Shown one piece after another: positions 45,354 to 56,495 of a stretch of DNA of 64,000 nt. Both the position numbers and the translations under genes were made by a program. Numbering within the stretch: position 1 is the first letter of the stretch; every line of letters begins with the position of its first letter. Source of the DNA: Clostridium hydrogenum (lineage in GTDB: Bacteria; Bacillota; Clostridia; Clostridiales; Clostridiaceae); assembly GCF_021432385.1 (NCBI RefSeq), contig NZ_JAEACT010000003.1, positions 806,001 to 870,000 on the forward strand, read 5' to 3'. Below the pieces are notes generated by a model that ran no database searches, was not told where the DNA came from, and saw only the letters and a program-made list of their open reading frames with translations.

Positions 45354-46661
45354 TTAAATAATATTAAGTAATTCATCTACTTCCTTTATCTTTTTTATCT
45401 GTGGATTATCAATCAAAAGATTTCCTCTAATCACCATATCGACCTTTGATAATGCTCTCAAATTAGTTAACGGATTCTCTTTTACTACAATAAGATCTGA
45501 AGCTTTACCAACTTCAAGAGTGCCCGTCAAATTATCAATTTCAAGGATTTTAGCATTTTTTCGTGTAGCATTATGAATAGCAGCTTCTGCCGAAAGTCCA
45601 GCATATTTAACAACATATTCAAGCTCACGCCATGTATTATATTGTGTTACAAATGGACAGGAGGAATCTGTACCAAGTCCAGTCAAAATGCCTGCTTCAG
45701 TAGCCTGGAGTAATCCCTTTACCATTCCATCAAGAACAATTTTGGCATTTTCAACATTTATAGAACTCATAAGTGTAGCCTCAGGTTTAAGCTCACATAT
45801 TGTAACTGCTGCATAAAGTGTTGGTATAAGACTTGAATATCCACGAAGAGATTTAGGGTTATTTAGAAAAAGTTCAATTATTTCTTCATCAAGAGCTGCA
45901 CCATGTTCAATTGTATCTACTCCTCCCAAAAGAGCTATTCTCACCCCCTCAGTGCTTTCAACATGGGCAGCTACCAATAAGCCAACCTTATGTGCTTCTT
46001 CACAGACAGCAGAGATTTCTTCCAAGGTCATTGCTAGACGACCGGCCTGTCCAATAACCCTACTATCTGTTACTCCACCAGTAACGCATATTTTTATAAG
46101 GTCAGTCTGCTCATAAACATTCTTACGGACAACTTTTCTTGCTTCCCAAGGAGAATCTGCTACATGAGAAAAGCTGCCAGCTCCATGTCCACCAGTAACA
46201 GAAATAGCTAGTCCTGCTGCAAGCAATCTTGGTCCCTTAAGTTTTCCCGAATCAATCATATTTCTAAGTTTCACATCTGAATAAAACAGATCACCAACAG
46301 CTCTTATGGTTGTCACTCCAGATTTGAGCGCTGTAAGGGCATGCTCCTTTACCATGCTATCAAGTATCTTCCCGCCAATTTTTGTTCTCAGCATACCTAC
46401 AATCTTCTCCTGTGACTTGCCTCCACCAATGGCTTTCATAGGTTTTCCACTTCCAAATAAATGTGCATGAGCATTTATTAACCCAGGCATAACATACTTG
46501 CCACATATATCTAAACTAGTATACCCTTTCGGCACTTTAACTTCAGAAACTTTTCCTATTTTTTCTATCTTCCCGTCACTTACTATCATAGTCATATCTT
46601 TTCTCAAACCAGAATTTATACCATCTATAATATGACAATTTGTTAGTGCATAATTTGACAT
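45354..46661 (-). CDS. Amidohydrolase (imidazolonepropionase/Xaa-Pro dipeptidase-like)
   Basis: This 435-residue enzyme has the amidohydrolase features: the first metal site HAHLFGS (near 65) after GKYVMPGLINA, a probable metal-binding Lys in LIKICVTGG, His ligands in AAHVES and TIEHGAAL, and the catalytic Asp in LGTDSSCP. It should hydrolyse an amide or peptide-like bond in the cytoplasm. Family members include prolidases and organophosphate-degrading enzymes. The ATG at 46661 follows TAGGAGATGA. It forms an operon with the CapA-like gene, and a xre-cupin regulator is transcribed divergently. Confidence 0.87.
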   Translation of the reverse strand: MSNYALTNCHIIDGINSGLRKDMTMIVSDGKIEKIGKVSEVKVPKGYTSLDICGKYVMPGLINAHAHLFGSGKPMKAIGGGKSQEKIVGMLRTKIGGKILDSMVKEHALTALKSGVTTIRAVGDLFYSDVKLRNMIDSGKLKGPRLLAAGLAISVTGGHGAGSFSHVADSPWEARKVVRKNVYEQTDLIKICVTGGVTDSRVIGQAGRLAMTLEEISAVCEEAHKVGLLVAAHVESTEGVRIALLGGVDTIEHGAALDEEIIELFLNNPKSLRGYSSLIPTLYAAVTICELKPEATLMSSINVENAKIVLDGMVKGLLQATEAGILTGLGTDSSCPFVTQYNTWRELEYVVKYAGLSAEAAIHNATRKNAKILEIDNLTGTLEVGKASDLIVVKENPLTNLRALSKVDMVIRGNLLIDNPQIKKIKEVDELLNII

Positions 46662-46696
46662 GATATCATCTCCTAATATATATAATTTTATCTTTA

Positions 46697-46746
46697 GGCT
46701 ATGTTTTAAATAAGTGTTGATTTTCACACTTATTTAAAACATAGCC
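46697..46746. repeat. Palindrome family D, copy 2
   Basis: A 20-base-pair perfect stem (GGCTATGTTTTAAATAAGTG / CACTTATTTAAAACATAGCC) with a 10-base loop sits between the divergent amidohydrolase and xre-cupin genes. It is nearly identical to 3210-3257. In this place it cannot be a simple terminator for either gene and may influence their promoters. Confidence 0.75.
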
Positions 46747-46824
46747 TATCTTTATTGACTTTATGTGTTTTCAGGGATAGTATTATAAATAACTTTTTGA
46801 ATCTCATTTTTTGGAGGAAATTAT

Positions 46825-47424
46825 ATGAATATTACAAAGCTTAAGCAAATCCGAAAATCTAAAGGTTATACTTTATCAACCCTTAGTAGCATAATTGGCT
46901 GCACTTCTAGCTACTTGTCTCAATTAGAACGTGGTCTCAAGCAACCGTCCCTAGAAATGCTAAGACGTATAAGTGATTGCCTTGAGGTTCCTATATTTAT
47001 TTTCTTTTCAGAAGCTGAAACTTCGGATTTGCAAGTTAATAATCAACGTACTAGCGAATATAGTATAGTTAGACATGACAACAGGAAAAAAATTGTCATG
47101 CCAGATATATTAACTGAATATGAATTTATCACACCATATAATGTAGATGGAAGTGATAACTGTCGTATCGTTGGAATGTACACTACTCTTGCTCCTGGAA
47201 AATGGGCGTGTGAAAAATTAATTTCACTTAATTTCGATTTTAGTGTTTTTATCCTTAAAGGTACCGCCACCGTGAGTTTAAAGGAAAATACGTTGATCCT
47301 TCAAGAGGGAGATAGCATATACTTTAATTCAGGAGCTAAACATAATTTTTACAATTCAGGCAATGAACAACTTGTCCTTATTGGATATGGTGAACGTAAT
47401 AAACTAATATTAACTCACAGTTAA
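46825..47424 (+). CDS. XRE-family regulator with C-terminal cupin domain
   Basis: This 199-residue protein has an XRE helix-turn-helix (TKLKQIRKSKGYTLSTLSSI, then SSYLSQLERGLKQPSLEMLR) and a cupin at about 110-190 (VFILKGTATVSLKENTLILQ, then GDSIYFNSGAKHNFYN). Regulators of this type usually bind a small molecule in the cupin and control a neighbouring catabolic operon; here the obvious target is the divergent amidohydrolase-CapA pair. GGAGG lies just before the ATG. A long palindrome overlaps the stop codon. Confidence 0.9.
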   Translation: MNITKLKQIRKSKGYTLSTLSSIIGCTSSYLSQLERGLKQPSLEMLRRISDCLEVPIFIFFSEAETSDLQVNNQRTSEYSIVRHDNRKKIVMPDILTEYEFITPYNVDGSDNCRIVGMYTTLAPGKWACEKLISLNFDFSVFILKGTATVSLKENTLILQEGDSIYFNSGAKHNFYNSGNEQLVLIGYGERNKLILTHS

Positions 47425-47450
47425 TTAACTATGAGTTAATATTAGTTTAT
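47399..47450 (+). terminator. Hairpin overlapping the xre-cupin stop codon
   Basis: Arms of about 19 bases (ATAAACTAATATTAACTCA / TGAGTTAATATTAGTTTAT) enclose AGTTAATTAACT-like sequence; the TAA stop at 47422 lies in the loop. The stem is nearly perfect but AT-rich and lacks a strong T-run. Confidence 0.5.
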
Positions 47451-47520
47451 ATAATATACATTGTCAATAAAGACTATGATACATTATTTACTGTCATAAA
47501 AAGAAAAGGCTATAATTTAA

Positions 47521-47570
47521 AAAAATGCTGATGTGAGCTTATGTCATTATGTCACATCAACATTCTTTTA
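47521..47570. terminator. Bidirectional terminator between convergent xre-cupin and minD'
   Basis: Stem TGCTGATGTGA / TCACATCAACA (one mismatch) has A-rich sequence on the left and T-rich sequence on the right, so it can act for both the xre-cupin gene and the minD' gene. Confidence 0.65.
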
Positions 47571-47661
47571 AAAATAGCCAAACATCCTAAAGGGAGTCTA
47601 ATACGCAAATACTCTACTTTATATTTTATTTTTCAATACTATAGATAAACCATTTCATTTG

Positions 47662-48471
47662 CTAAATCATGAGTTCTAAAATCAAAGATAGCTTTTTGAA
47701 TAAACTATCACACTTGTAAGTCTTCTCCGTATAATTTTCAAATGAGATTTTTCTTCCCATTATTCTAAGTCCTATTTCTTTAAGAGCTTTTACGGAATTA
47801 AAGTTAAGATTTGACGTAAAATATCCTGATTTATTTATAGCTGATCTCATTGCTTTATCATACTCAACTATTCCTATAATTTCTACATTTAAATTGTCAA
47901 TTATTTCACCTATACTAAGCATTTGTCCACAGTTTGCCATTCTGCTGTTAAATCTATTAATAATAATCTTAATATCATAAAATCCTTTTTCCTCTAACTT
48001 ACCTATGACTCTATCTGCATCCCTAATGGAAGTTATTTCTGGATTAACTACAACTATAGCACGACTCGCACCAATTACTGCATTTTCAAAACCTTGTTCG
48101 ATTCCTGATGGAGAATCTATAAGCACATAGTCAAAGTTCTTCTTAAGTTCATTAATCAAACCCATCATTTGTTCTTTTTTTATATCACTATTTCTTTTTA
48201 TTTCAGTATTTGGAAGTAAATACAAATTATCATACTTCTTATCTCTAATTAAAGCTTGTTTTAACAAACATTTATTTTCAATTGCATCTACTAATGTATA
48301 AACAATTCTATTTTCAAGCCCCATAATTATATCTAAATTTCTAAGTCCTGCATCTCCGTCAACCAGAACAACTCTTTTTCCCATACTTGCAAGTGAAATT
48401 CCTATATTAGCTGTTAAAATTGTTTTTCCAACACCACCTTTACCAGATGTTATTACAATCACTTCTCCCAT
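47662..48471 (-). CDS. minD: MinD-family ATPase, divergent second copy
   Basis: This 269-residue deviant-Walker ATPase has GKGGVGKTILTANIG (the usual second Thr after GKT is Ile), LVDGDAGLRNLDI and the DYVLIDSPSGIEQGFENA switch region. It is closely related to the MinD encoded at 48821. Its C-terminal tail is different: SLFKKLSLILELMI in place of the usual short amphipathic helix, so it may bind membrane more strongly or in another place. It lies downstream of minE, completing a minD-minE-minD' cluster. AGGAGATGA precedes the ATG. Confidence 0.88.
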   Translation of the reverse strand: MGEVIVITSGKGGVGKTILTANIGISLASMGKRVVLVDGDAGLRNLDIIMGLENRIVYTLVDAIENKCLLKQALIRDKKYDNLYLLPNTEIKRNSDIKKEQMMGLINELKKNFDYVLIDSPSGIEQGFENAVIGASRAIVVVNPEITSIRDADRVIGKLEEKGFYDIKIIINRFNSRMANCGQMLSIGEIIDNLNVEIIGIVEYDKAMRSAINKSGYFTSNLNFNSVKALKEIGLRIMGRKISFENYTEKTYKCDSLFKKLSLILELMI

Positions 48472-48504
48472 AATTTCATCTCCTACTGTATGTATTTAAT
48501 TACC

Positions 48505-48547
48505 TTATAGATATACAACTTGAAAAGTTAAAATTGTATATCTATAG
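48505..48547. repeat. Solo type A palindrome
   Basis: TTATAGATATACAACTTGAA faces TTGTATATCTATAGTAA, the outer arms of the type A element joined back to back with no heptamers or core. It lies between minE and minD' and contains the minE stop codon. Confidence 0.75.
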
Positions 48548-48808
48548 TAACTGCTTATTTAGACACTTTTTTATTGGCATCTTTGCAACTAGCCTGGATG
48601 ACCTAATATTTTCTATCTCATTACTAATCACTTTAATATCTACTGCCGATTTATCTATCTCAAAATATTTTGCAATAACATCTAGTATTTCAAGTTTTAT
48701 CATTTCCAGAATTTCACGAGATACATTATTTCTATCATTTATCAATATAAGCTTTAATCTTTCATTAGCTATTTCCTTTGATGAAGGTTTATCAGAAAAA
48801 ATAATCAA
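48542..48808 (-). CDS. minE: MinE cell division topological specificity factor
   Basis: This 88-residue protein matches MinE: the MinD-contact helix region KPSSKEIANERLKLILINDR, then EILEMIKLEILDVIAKYFEI and the beta-strand DIKVI. MinE drives MinD off the membrane and so generates the oscillation or gradient that places the septum. The start is TTG with AGGAGGGG, and the ribosome site overlaps the minD stop, so the two are probably coupled. The C-terminal end (KKCLNKQLL) runs into a repeat palindrome. Confidence 0.9.
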   Translation of the reverse strand: MIIFSDKPSSKEIANERLKLILINDRNNVSREILEMIKLEILDVIAKYFEIDKSAVDIKVISNEIENIRSSRLVAKMPIKKCLNKQLL

Positions 48809-48820
48809 AAATATCCCCTC

Positions 48821-49618
48821 CTATTTTAAATTAAATAATTTCTTTAGTGCATGTGTAAACTTACCATTATTATCCTCAAAAATTTCAAAAGGAACCTCCA
48901 CTCCAGTTATTCTTGTAGCAATATTCTTAAATTTCTTTCCAATATTAGTGTTTTCATTTAGTACTATAGGTTCGCCTTTATTTGTAGATATGGTTATTAA
49001 TTTATCATTTGGAATTATTCCAATAAGTTCAATTTCTAAACTATCAATTACATCATCAACGTCAAGCATTTCTCCATTTCTCACCATTTCATAGTCTATT
49101 CTATTTACAATAACTTTATGGTCAGTGAAACCTTTTTCGTCCAATTTACCGATAACCCTATATGCGTCTCTTATAGAAGTCACTTCTGGATTAACAACTA
49201 TTAAAGCTCTATCTGCTCCAACCACGGCATTTTCAAAACCTTGCTCAATTCCCGCCGGGCAATCTATAATTACATAGTCAAATTCACTTTTAAGCTTATC
49301 TATAAGTGCAATCATTTCTTCTGATTTCACATCACTTTTATTTTTTGTCTGTGCTGTTGGAAGTAAAAATAAGTTTTCATTTCTTTTGTCTTTAACTAAC
49401 GCCTGCTTCAGGCTGCATTTTCCTTCTAAAACATCAACAAGCGTATATACTATCCTATTTTCCAATCCCAAAAGTACATCCAAATTTCTAAGACCTGTAT
49501 CCCCATCAACAAGTACAACTTTCTTTTTCATAGCTGCCAGTGCAGTGCCTATATTAGCTGTAGTAGTTGTTTTACCCACTCCGCCTTTACCAGAGGTTAT
49601 TACAATAACTTCTCCCAT
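48821..49618 (-). CDS. minD: MinD septum-site-determining ATPase
   Basis: This 265-residue protein has the deviant Walker A GKGGVGKTTTTANIG, LVDGDTGLRNLDV, DYVIIDCPAGIEQGFENA and a C-terminal amphipathic membrane-targeting helix (HALKKLFNLK). It is a canonical MinD. The ATG at 49618 follows CAGGAG; a TTG three codons earlier is unlikely. No minC lies beside it, so this is either a secondary min locus or one that relies on a MinC encoded elsewhere. Confidence 0.93.
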   Translation of the reverse strand: MGEVIVITSGKGGVGKTTTTANIGTALAAMKKKVVLVDGDTGLRNLDVLLGLENRIVYTLVDVLEGKCSLKQALVKDKRNENLFLLPTAQTKNKSDVKSEEMIALIDKLKSEFDYVIIDCPAGIEQGFENAVVGADRALIVVNPEVTSIRDAYRVIGKLDEKGFTDHKVIVNRIDYEMVRNGEMLDVDDVIDSLEIELIGIIPNDKLITISTNKGEPIVLNENTNIGKKFKNIATRITGVEVPFEIFEDNNGKFTHALKKLFNLK

Positions 49619-49757
49619 AAAAATCAACTCCTGTAAAATAATCTTTCATTTTCTTCCGCATATACTGTCATAAACTTTACTTATTACAAATAAAATATCA
49701 TAAATTGTGGTATATATACTGATGTTGTAAAAAAATAGCCTTGGAATGTAAAAAATC

Positions 49758-49799
49758 ATAAAAAAACATACATGCTGCTTATTACACATGTACGTTTTT
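49758..49799 (-). terminator. Terminator of the AgrC/AgrA-like operon
   Basis: A hairpin (AAAAACGTACATG / CATGTATGTTTTTT on the minus strand) is followed by a T-run. It lies about 30 bases beyond the stop of the response regulator at 49827. Confidence 0.65.
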
Positions 49800-49826
49800 C
49801 CTAAAGATAAACCAGTATATCTTTAT

Positions 49827-50546
49827 CTACATTTCTTCTAATAAATAGTTATAGTACCTTTCTTTTATGGCTACTATATTAGAACTACTTATAGGTATAG
49901 TCGTATCATTACCTATAAATATATTTGCATTTTCTATCTTCAAAATATGATTCATATTTACAAGAAAACTTTTATGACATTTAAAAAATCTTTCATCTTC
50001 AAGACTTTGAATAAAATCATCAAGTTTTGAATAAAAACTAATGACTTCACCAGATTTTAGGTATATATTAACAACCCTTGCTTTGCTTTCTGCATATAAA
50101 ATATCTTTATAATAAATTCTATAAGTTCCTTTTCTATTTTTTATGATAATTTGTTTATTCTCTTTGTTTAATGCCTCTATAGCTATTTTAATAACATTAC
50201 TAAGTTTCTCTTCATTTACTGGCTTTAAAATATAATAAAAAGCGCTAACATCATAGCTATCTATAGCATAGTCTTTTGAAGAACTGACAAATATAATTTT
50301 GCATTCCTTATCAAATTCTCTTATTTTTCTTGCAATATCAATACCATTAGAAAATTTCATATAAATATCTAAAAATATTATGTCTTCTAACTCTTTAGCT
50401 GAACTGATATGGTCAATAAGATCTTGTCCTTCACTGAAGGAACTTATTTTAAAAGATATGTTTAATTCCTTAAGCTTCTTTGATACATAGTGAGAAATTA
50501 TTTCAAGTTCTTCTTCTATATCATCGCAAATTGCTATATTTATCAT
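49827..50546 (-). CDS. LytTR-family response regulator (AgrA-like)
   Basis: This 239-residue protein has a receiver domain (AICDDIEEE, phospho-acceptor Asp in IIFLDIYMKFSNGID about 58) and a LytTR DNA-binding domain (about 135-235, with YRIYYKDILYAESK and FFKCHKSFLVNMNHILKI). It pairs with the kinase encoded upstream. Targets are unknown; the min genes downstream are behind a terminator. Confidence 0.92.
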   Translation of the reverse strand: MINIAICDDIEEELEIISHYVSKKLKELNISFKISSFSEGQDLIDHISSAKELEDIIFLDIYMKFSNGIDIARKIREFDKECKIIFVSSSKDYAIDSYDVSAFYYILKPVNEEKLSNVIKIAIEALNKENKQIIIKNRKGTYRIYYKDILYAESKARVVNIYLKSGEVISFYSKLDDFIQSLEDERFFKCHKSFLVNMNHILKIENANIFIGNDTTIPISSSNIVAIKERYYNYLLEEM

Positions 50547-50572
50547 CTACATCACCAACTTTATTTTATACC

Positions 50573-51874
50573 CTATTTAAAGTTCATGACAACACTTACT
50601 TGAAATTCATTATAATTATAATTTATATTAAAATAACCATTATATTTTTCAACTATTTTTCTAACATTAGATAACCCTATACCATGTCCCTCACCATTTT
50701 TAATTGTTTTTATAACATTGCCTTCTTTTTTTATTTGTCCATTAAAATTATTCTTAATTTTAATTACTAACTGAGAGCCTATAATTTGTGCTTTTAAATT
50801 AATAAACTTTCTGCTTTCATTAGCAATATTATTGCAAGCTTCAATGGCATTTTCAACACAATTACCTATAACAATAGACAAATCAAGATTGTCCACCTTA
50901 ATATCTTGCGGTATATTTACATTAACATTAAAATCAATGTTATACTGAGCAGCGATACTTACATAATGTTTTAGTATTGAATCTATAGTAAAATTCTTGC
51001 ATAACACCCCAACACTTTGGCATATTTCATTTTCATTAAGTTTTTCAAAATATTCCGAGGCCGCTATGTAATTTTTAGCATCTAGCATTACCTTTATTGC
51101 TAAAAGATGATGCCTTATATCATGCTTAAATGCATAATAATCATTAAGCGACTTATTTAAGTTTATGTAATTTTGTTTCTGCAGCTCTAGCTGAGTATCT
51201 ATAATTTTAATTTTATATTCCAATTCTATATTTTTGTTTGCAGACCAAATTGCAATAAAAATTATTATGTATGATAATATAATTAAAATTACAAATAAGA
51301 GGCTTTTAACTAGCTCCTGGAAACTCATAGTATTAAAATCATACAATTTATATTGTATAATTAAAAATATAGAAATTATGATGCAATAAAATGATATTGT
51401 ATTTATCACTTTATTATTCACTAATGTTAACATTTCTTTATAGAATCGTCTAAAATAAAAATATGTTATGGGTATAAAAGCTAATTGAATAAAAATTCTA
51501 AGTGCTGAAAATGGGAATTCATACAAATTAATATTTTTAAAATTAAATAAGCCTATTATATAAGAACATATTATTAAAATTACATTTGAAAATAACCATG
51601 TAGTTAACATAGTAAATAATTTTGTTGAAAAACTTTCTTCAAAAACTAACTGGAGATAAATAATAAAACTAAAAGTTATAAGATATATTATGTATTTATA
51701 GTATATATAGTATCTAAAAAGCACATAAGAAAGAATACATCCCAGTACTACCATTAAATAATTAATTAAGAACGCAGTTATGGAATATTTAATACTCTTT
51801 TTTCTAGTAAGCAGCAAATTGATATATATAAAATTTATAAATACTATTACACTAGAGCTTGCTAAAAAATTCAT
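50573..51874 (-). CDS. AgrC-like membrane histidine kinase
   Basis: This 433-residue protein has about six N-terminal membrane helices (1-215) and a GHKL-type kinase domain with the phospho-acceptor His in AFKHDIRHHLLAIKVML, N-box IGNCVENAIEACNN and GEGHGIGLSNVRKIVEKY. This is the architecture of peptide-sensing AgrC kinases. No AgrB protease or AgrD-like peptide gene is nearby, so the signal, if a peptide, is made elsewhere. It lies 26 bases before the response regulator gene. Confidence 0.88.
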   Translation of the reverse strand: MNFLASSSVIVFINFIYINLLLTRKKSIKYSITAFLINYLMVVLGCILSYVLFRYYIYYKYIIYLITFSFIIYLQLVFEESFSTKLFTMLTTWLFSNVILIICSYIIGLFNFKNINLYEFPFSALRIFIQLAFIPITYFYFRRFYKEMLTLVNNKVINTISFYCIIISIFLIIQYKLYDFNTMSFQELVKSLLFVILIILSYIIIFIAIWSANKNIELEYKIKIIDTQLELQKQNYINLNKSLNDYYAFKHDIRHHLLAIKVMLDAKNYIAASEYFEKLNENEICQSVGVLCKNFTIDSILKHYVSIAAQYNIDFNVNVNIPQDIKVDNLDLSIVIGNCVENAIEACNNIANESRKFINLKAQIIGSQLVIKIKNNFNGQIKKEGNVIKTIKNGEGHGIGLSNVRKIVEKYNGYFNINYNYNEFQVSVVMNFK

Positions 51875-51931
51875 GATTTTCCCCCTACATTCTTTATATA
51901 ATATTTTCTCTATATGGATTTTATTATATCA

Positions 51932-51977
51932 TAAAAAATGCCACCTAGACTTAATAGTCTTTAGTGGCATTTTTTAT
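51932..51977 (-). terminator. Terminator after the 52005 radical SAM gene
   Basis: A strong stem (AAAAAATGCCAC / GTGGCATTTTTT) with a 20-base inner part is followed by a T-run in both directions. It separates the radical SAM gene from the AgrC-like gene. Confidence 0.75.
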
Positions 51978-52004
51978 TTCTTAAAGATAAAATTACAAAA
52001 CCAT

Positions 52005-53129
52005 TTAAAAAAACAACTCTCCAGGCTTATATCCTTCAGGTAATTCTTCTTCACTTAAAAATTTGAAATTGTCATCTCGAAGTATTGGTAAAAAGGCTTC
52101 ATATGGAATTCTAGAGAATTCACAGCCGTACTCGCTTGCTCCAAACCATTTTCCCTCTTTGCTGCTCAAATTTAAATCTCTTGTAAATTTTGTATAGTTT
52201 GAGCAATCATGAACTACAAGGTTCCAATTTTCTTCATCGGCTATTTTCATGAATTTTAAAGTTAATTCCCTGCTCCAAGTTGGTGATATATAGCCATGCC
52301 TAGAAATATACATATTTTCTCCGTCATAATTGCCTATGTTATTTTCATTTAAATGCAATTCGGCACAATTGATAAAATCCAGTTTTGTATCCAAAATTGC
52401 CTGCTTTTTCTTAAAGAAACCTTCAAAAAGCTCAGGTGTCATTGGAGTTTCAATACCTACGTTTTTAATATATTTTTTTGCTATTTTTATATTTTCAATA
52501 ACTTTATCAGAACAATTAGAAGCCCCTAAATTAAATCGTATTTCATTAAGACCTGCTTCTCCTAGCGCCTTTAGGGTTTCTTCTGTAGCTAAAGTTCCAT
52601 TTGTATATAAATGTTGATGAACCCCTGCTGTACTAAATTTCTTTATTACCGAATAATATTTTTCAATTTCCATGAAAGGTTCTAAATAAACGTAAGCAAC
52701 ACCAGTAGGTTTCTTATGTATAGAAAGAAGTAAATCAATATCCTTTTCATAAAATTTTGTTTCTCCAATTTGCCACATACCTTCACCAATTGGTGGAATG
52801 TTATCTAGTTCTCCATAATTATAACAAAATTTGCATTCTACATTGCATTTGTTGGTTTTTCTAATTGCACTCAAACCTGTACCCATCAAACAAGAAATAC
52901 AGCCTTTTGGAAACTTATCTTCGCTTCCCACATAAAAAGTTCTATCCTTTAAAGTCTTCAAATTTTTAATTTCAGACATTAATGTATCATTTCTATAATC
53001 GATTGCCGCCTCAATTTGTGCAAAGGTAGCGTAAACAATTTCCTGTTGCCTTGTCATAAGTTCTTCTTCCTCTGGCAACATTGCAAAAAATTCAAACCAG
53101 GCAAGTGCATCTTTTTTTGATATTTTCAT
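52005..53129 (-). CDS. Radical SAM protein
   Basis: This 374-residue protein has a radical SAM motif CNVECKFCYNYG (about 97-108), preceded by another cysteine pair (GCISCLMG). Later motifs are LYTNGT and ETPMTPE. It should use a 4Fe-4S cluster and S-adenosylmethionine. The subfamily is not recognised and no substrate-peptide gene is adjacent. It is not closely related to the tandem radical SAM pair at 1584-4653. A GGAGGAT site precedes the ATG, and it appears to be a single-gene transcript. Confidence 0.82.
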   Translation of the reverse strand: MKISKKDALAWFEFFAMLPEEEELMTRQQEIVYATFAQIEAAIDYRNDTLMSEIKNLKTLKDRTFYVGSEDKFPKGCISCLMGTGLSAIRKTNKCNVECKFCYNYGELDNIPPIGEGMWQIGETKFYEKDIDLLLSIHKKPTGVAYVYLEPFMEIEKYYSVIKKFSTAGVHQHLYTNGTLATEETLKALGEAGLNEIRFNLGASNCSDKVIENIKIAKKYIKNVGIETPMTPELFEGFFKKKQAILDTKLDFINCAELHLNENNIGNYDGENMYISRHGYISPTWSRELTLKFMKIADEENWNLVVHDCSNYTKFTRDLNLSSKEGKWFGASEYGCEFSRIPYEAFLPILRDDNFKFLSEEELPEGYKPGELFF

Positions 53130-53400
53130 AATATCCTCCTCTATAGTTGGTAGTGTAAAGCTTCTACACTATTCTTTTTTTAATAAAAGTTTTTTGCTCT
53201 TTCAAGAAAAAAACAATGCCCCTCCCTTTTTTCTGTTATGCTTGAATCTACTAAAAACAAAAATAACACAAAAGGCTGTCATTGTCCTTAAACTTAATTA
53301 TAACTTATTTGGTTTTGTGTAAGCAAGTGCTTGAAAAATAAATTTTTAGTAGAACTGAGTGAATAACTCCTCCAACTATAGTTCCAATTGGATGAAAAAG
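53130..53400. other. Gene-free spacer between radical SAM and beta-glucosidase genes
   Basis: No credible ORF is seen. The left part should hold the radical SAM promoter. No tRNA, riboswitch or repeat family member was recognised before the hairpin at 53401. Confidence 0.35.
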
Positions 53401-53455
53401 GTTAAGCAGTGCTATAGTAAATAATATTTCTTTATTTACTATAGCACTGCTTAAC
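53401..53455 (-). terminator. Perfect 24-base-pair hairpin after the beta-glucoside operon
   Basis: GTTAAGCAGTGCTATAGTAA plus ATAA is perfectly mirrored across a seven-base loop. It lies 34 bases beyond the glycosidase stop. The stem is unusually long and perfect for a terminator, and only a weak T-run follows, so it may instead protect the 3' end of the transcript. Confidence 0.65.
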
Positions 53456-53488
53456 TATTTTTCAAGATTTAGTTAAAGCATCTACATC

Positions 53489-56327
<2,839 letters not shown>

Positions 56328-56361
56328 TTTTTATCCCCTCTTTTTAAGTATTTTATTTATA

Positions 56362-56460
56362 TGAGCTTGTGAAAAATATAGGTATTCTTTTTACGAGCCG
56401 CTCGTGAGGCTTCATGTGCGGTATAGTAAAACCTATAGAATACCTTTTTTCACAACCTCA
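56362..56460. repeat. Palindromic repeat family C, copy 2
   Basis: Inverted ends (ATGAGCTTGTGAAAAATATA with GGTATTCT, and AGAATACC with TTTTTTCACAACCTCATAT) flank a GC-rich centre (ACGAGCCGCTCGTGAGGC). The sequence aligns with 38885-38975 on the opposite strand. It lies in the leader between the RAT terminator and the PTS gene, so it is transcribed with the operon. Confidence 0.65.
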
Positions 56461-56495
56461 TATATATTGTGAAAAATCAACTAGCTATCCTAAAA

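Noticed and set aside
49619..49826. AgrD-like peptide gene near the AgrC/AgrA-like pair
   Set aside because: Neither strand has a short ORF with a ribosome site and an amphipathic leader followed by cysteine.
56362..56460. Group II intron remnant
   Set aside because: Only a short GAGCCG...GTGCGGT motif is similar; no reverse transcriptase, domain V or intron boundaries were seen.
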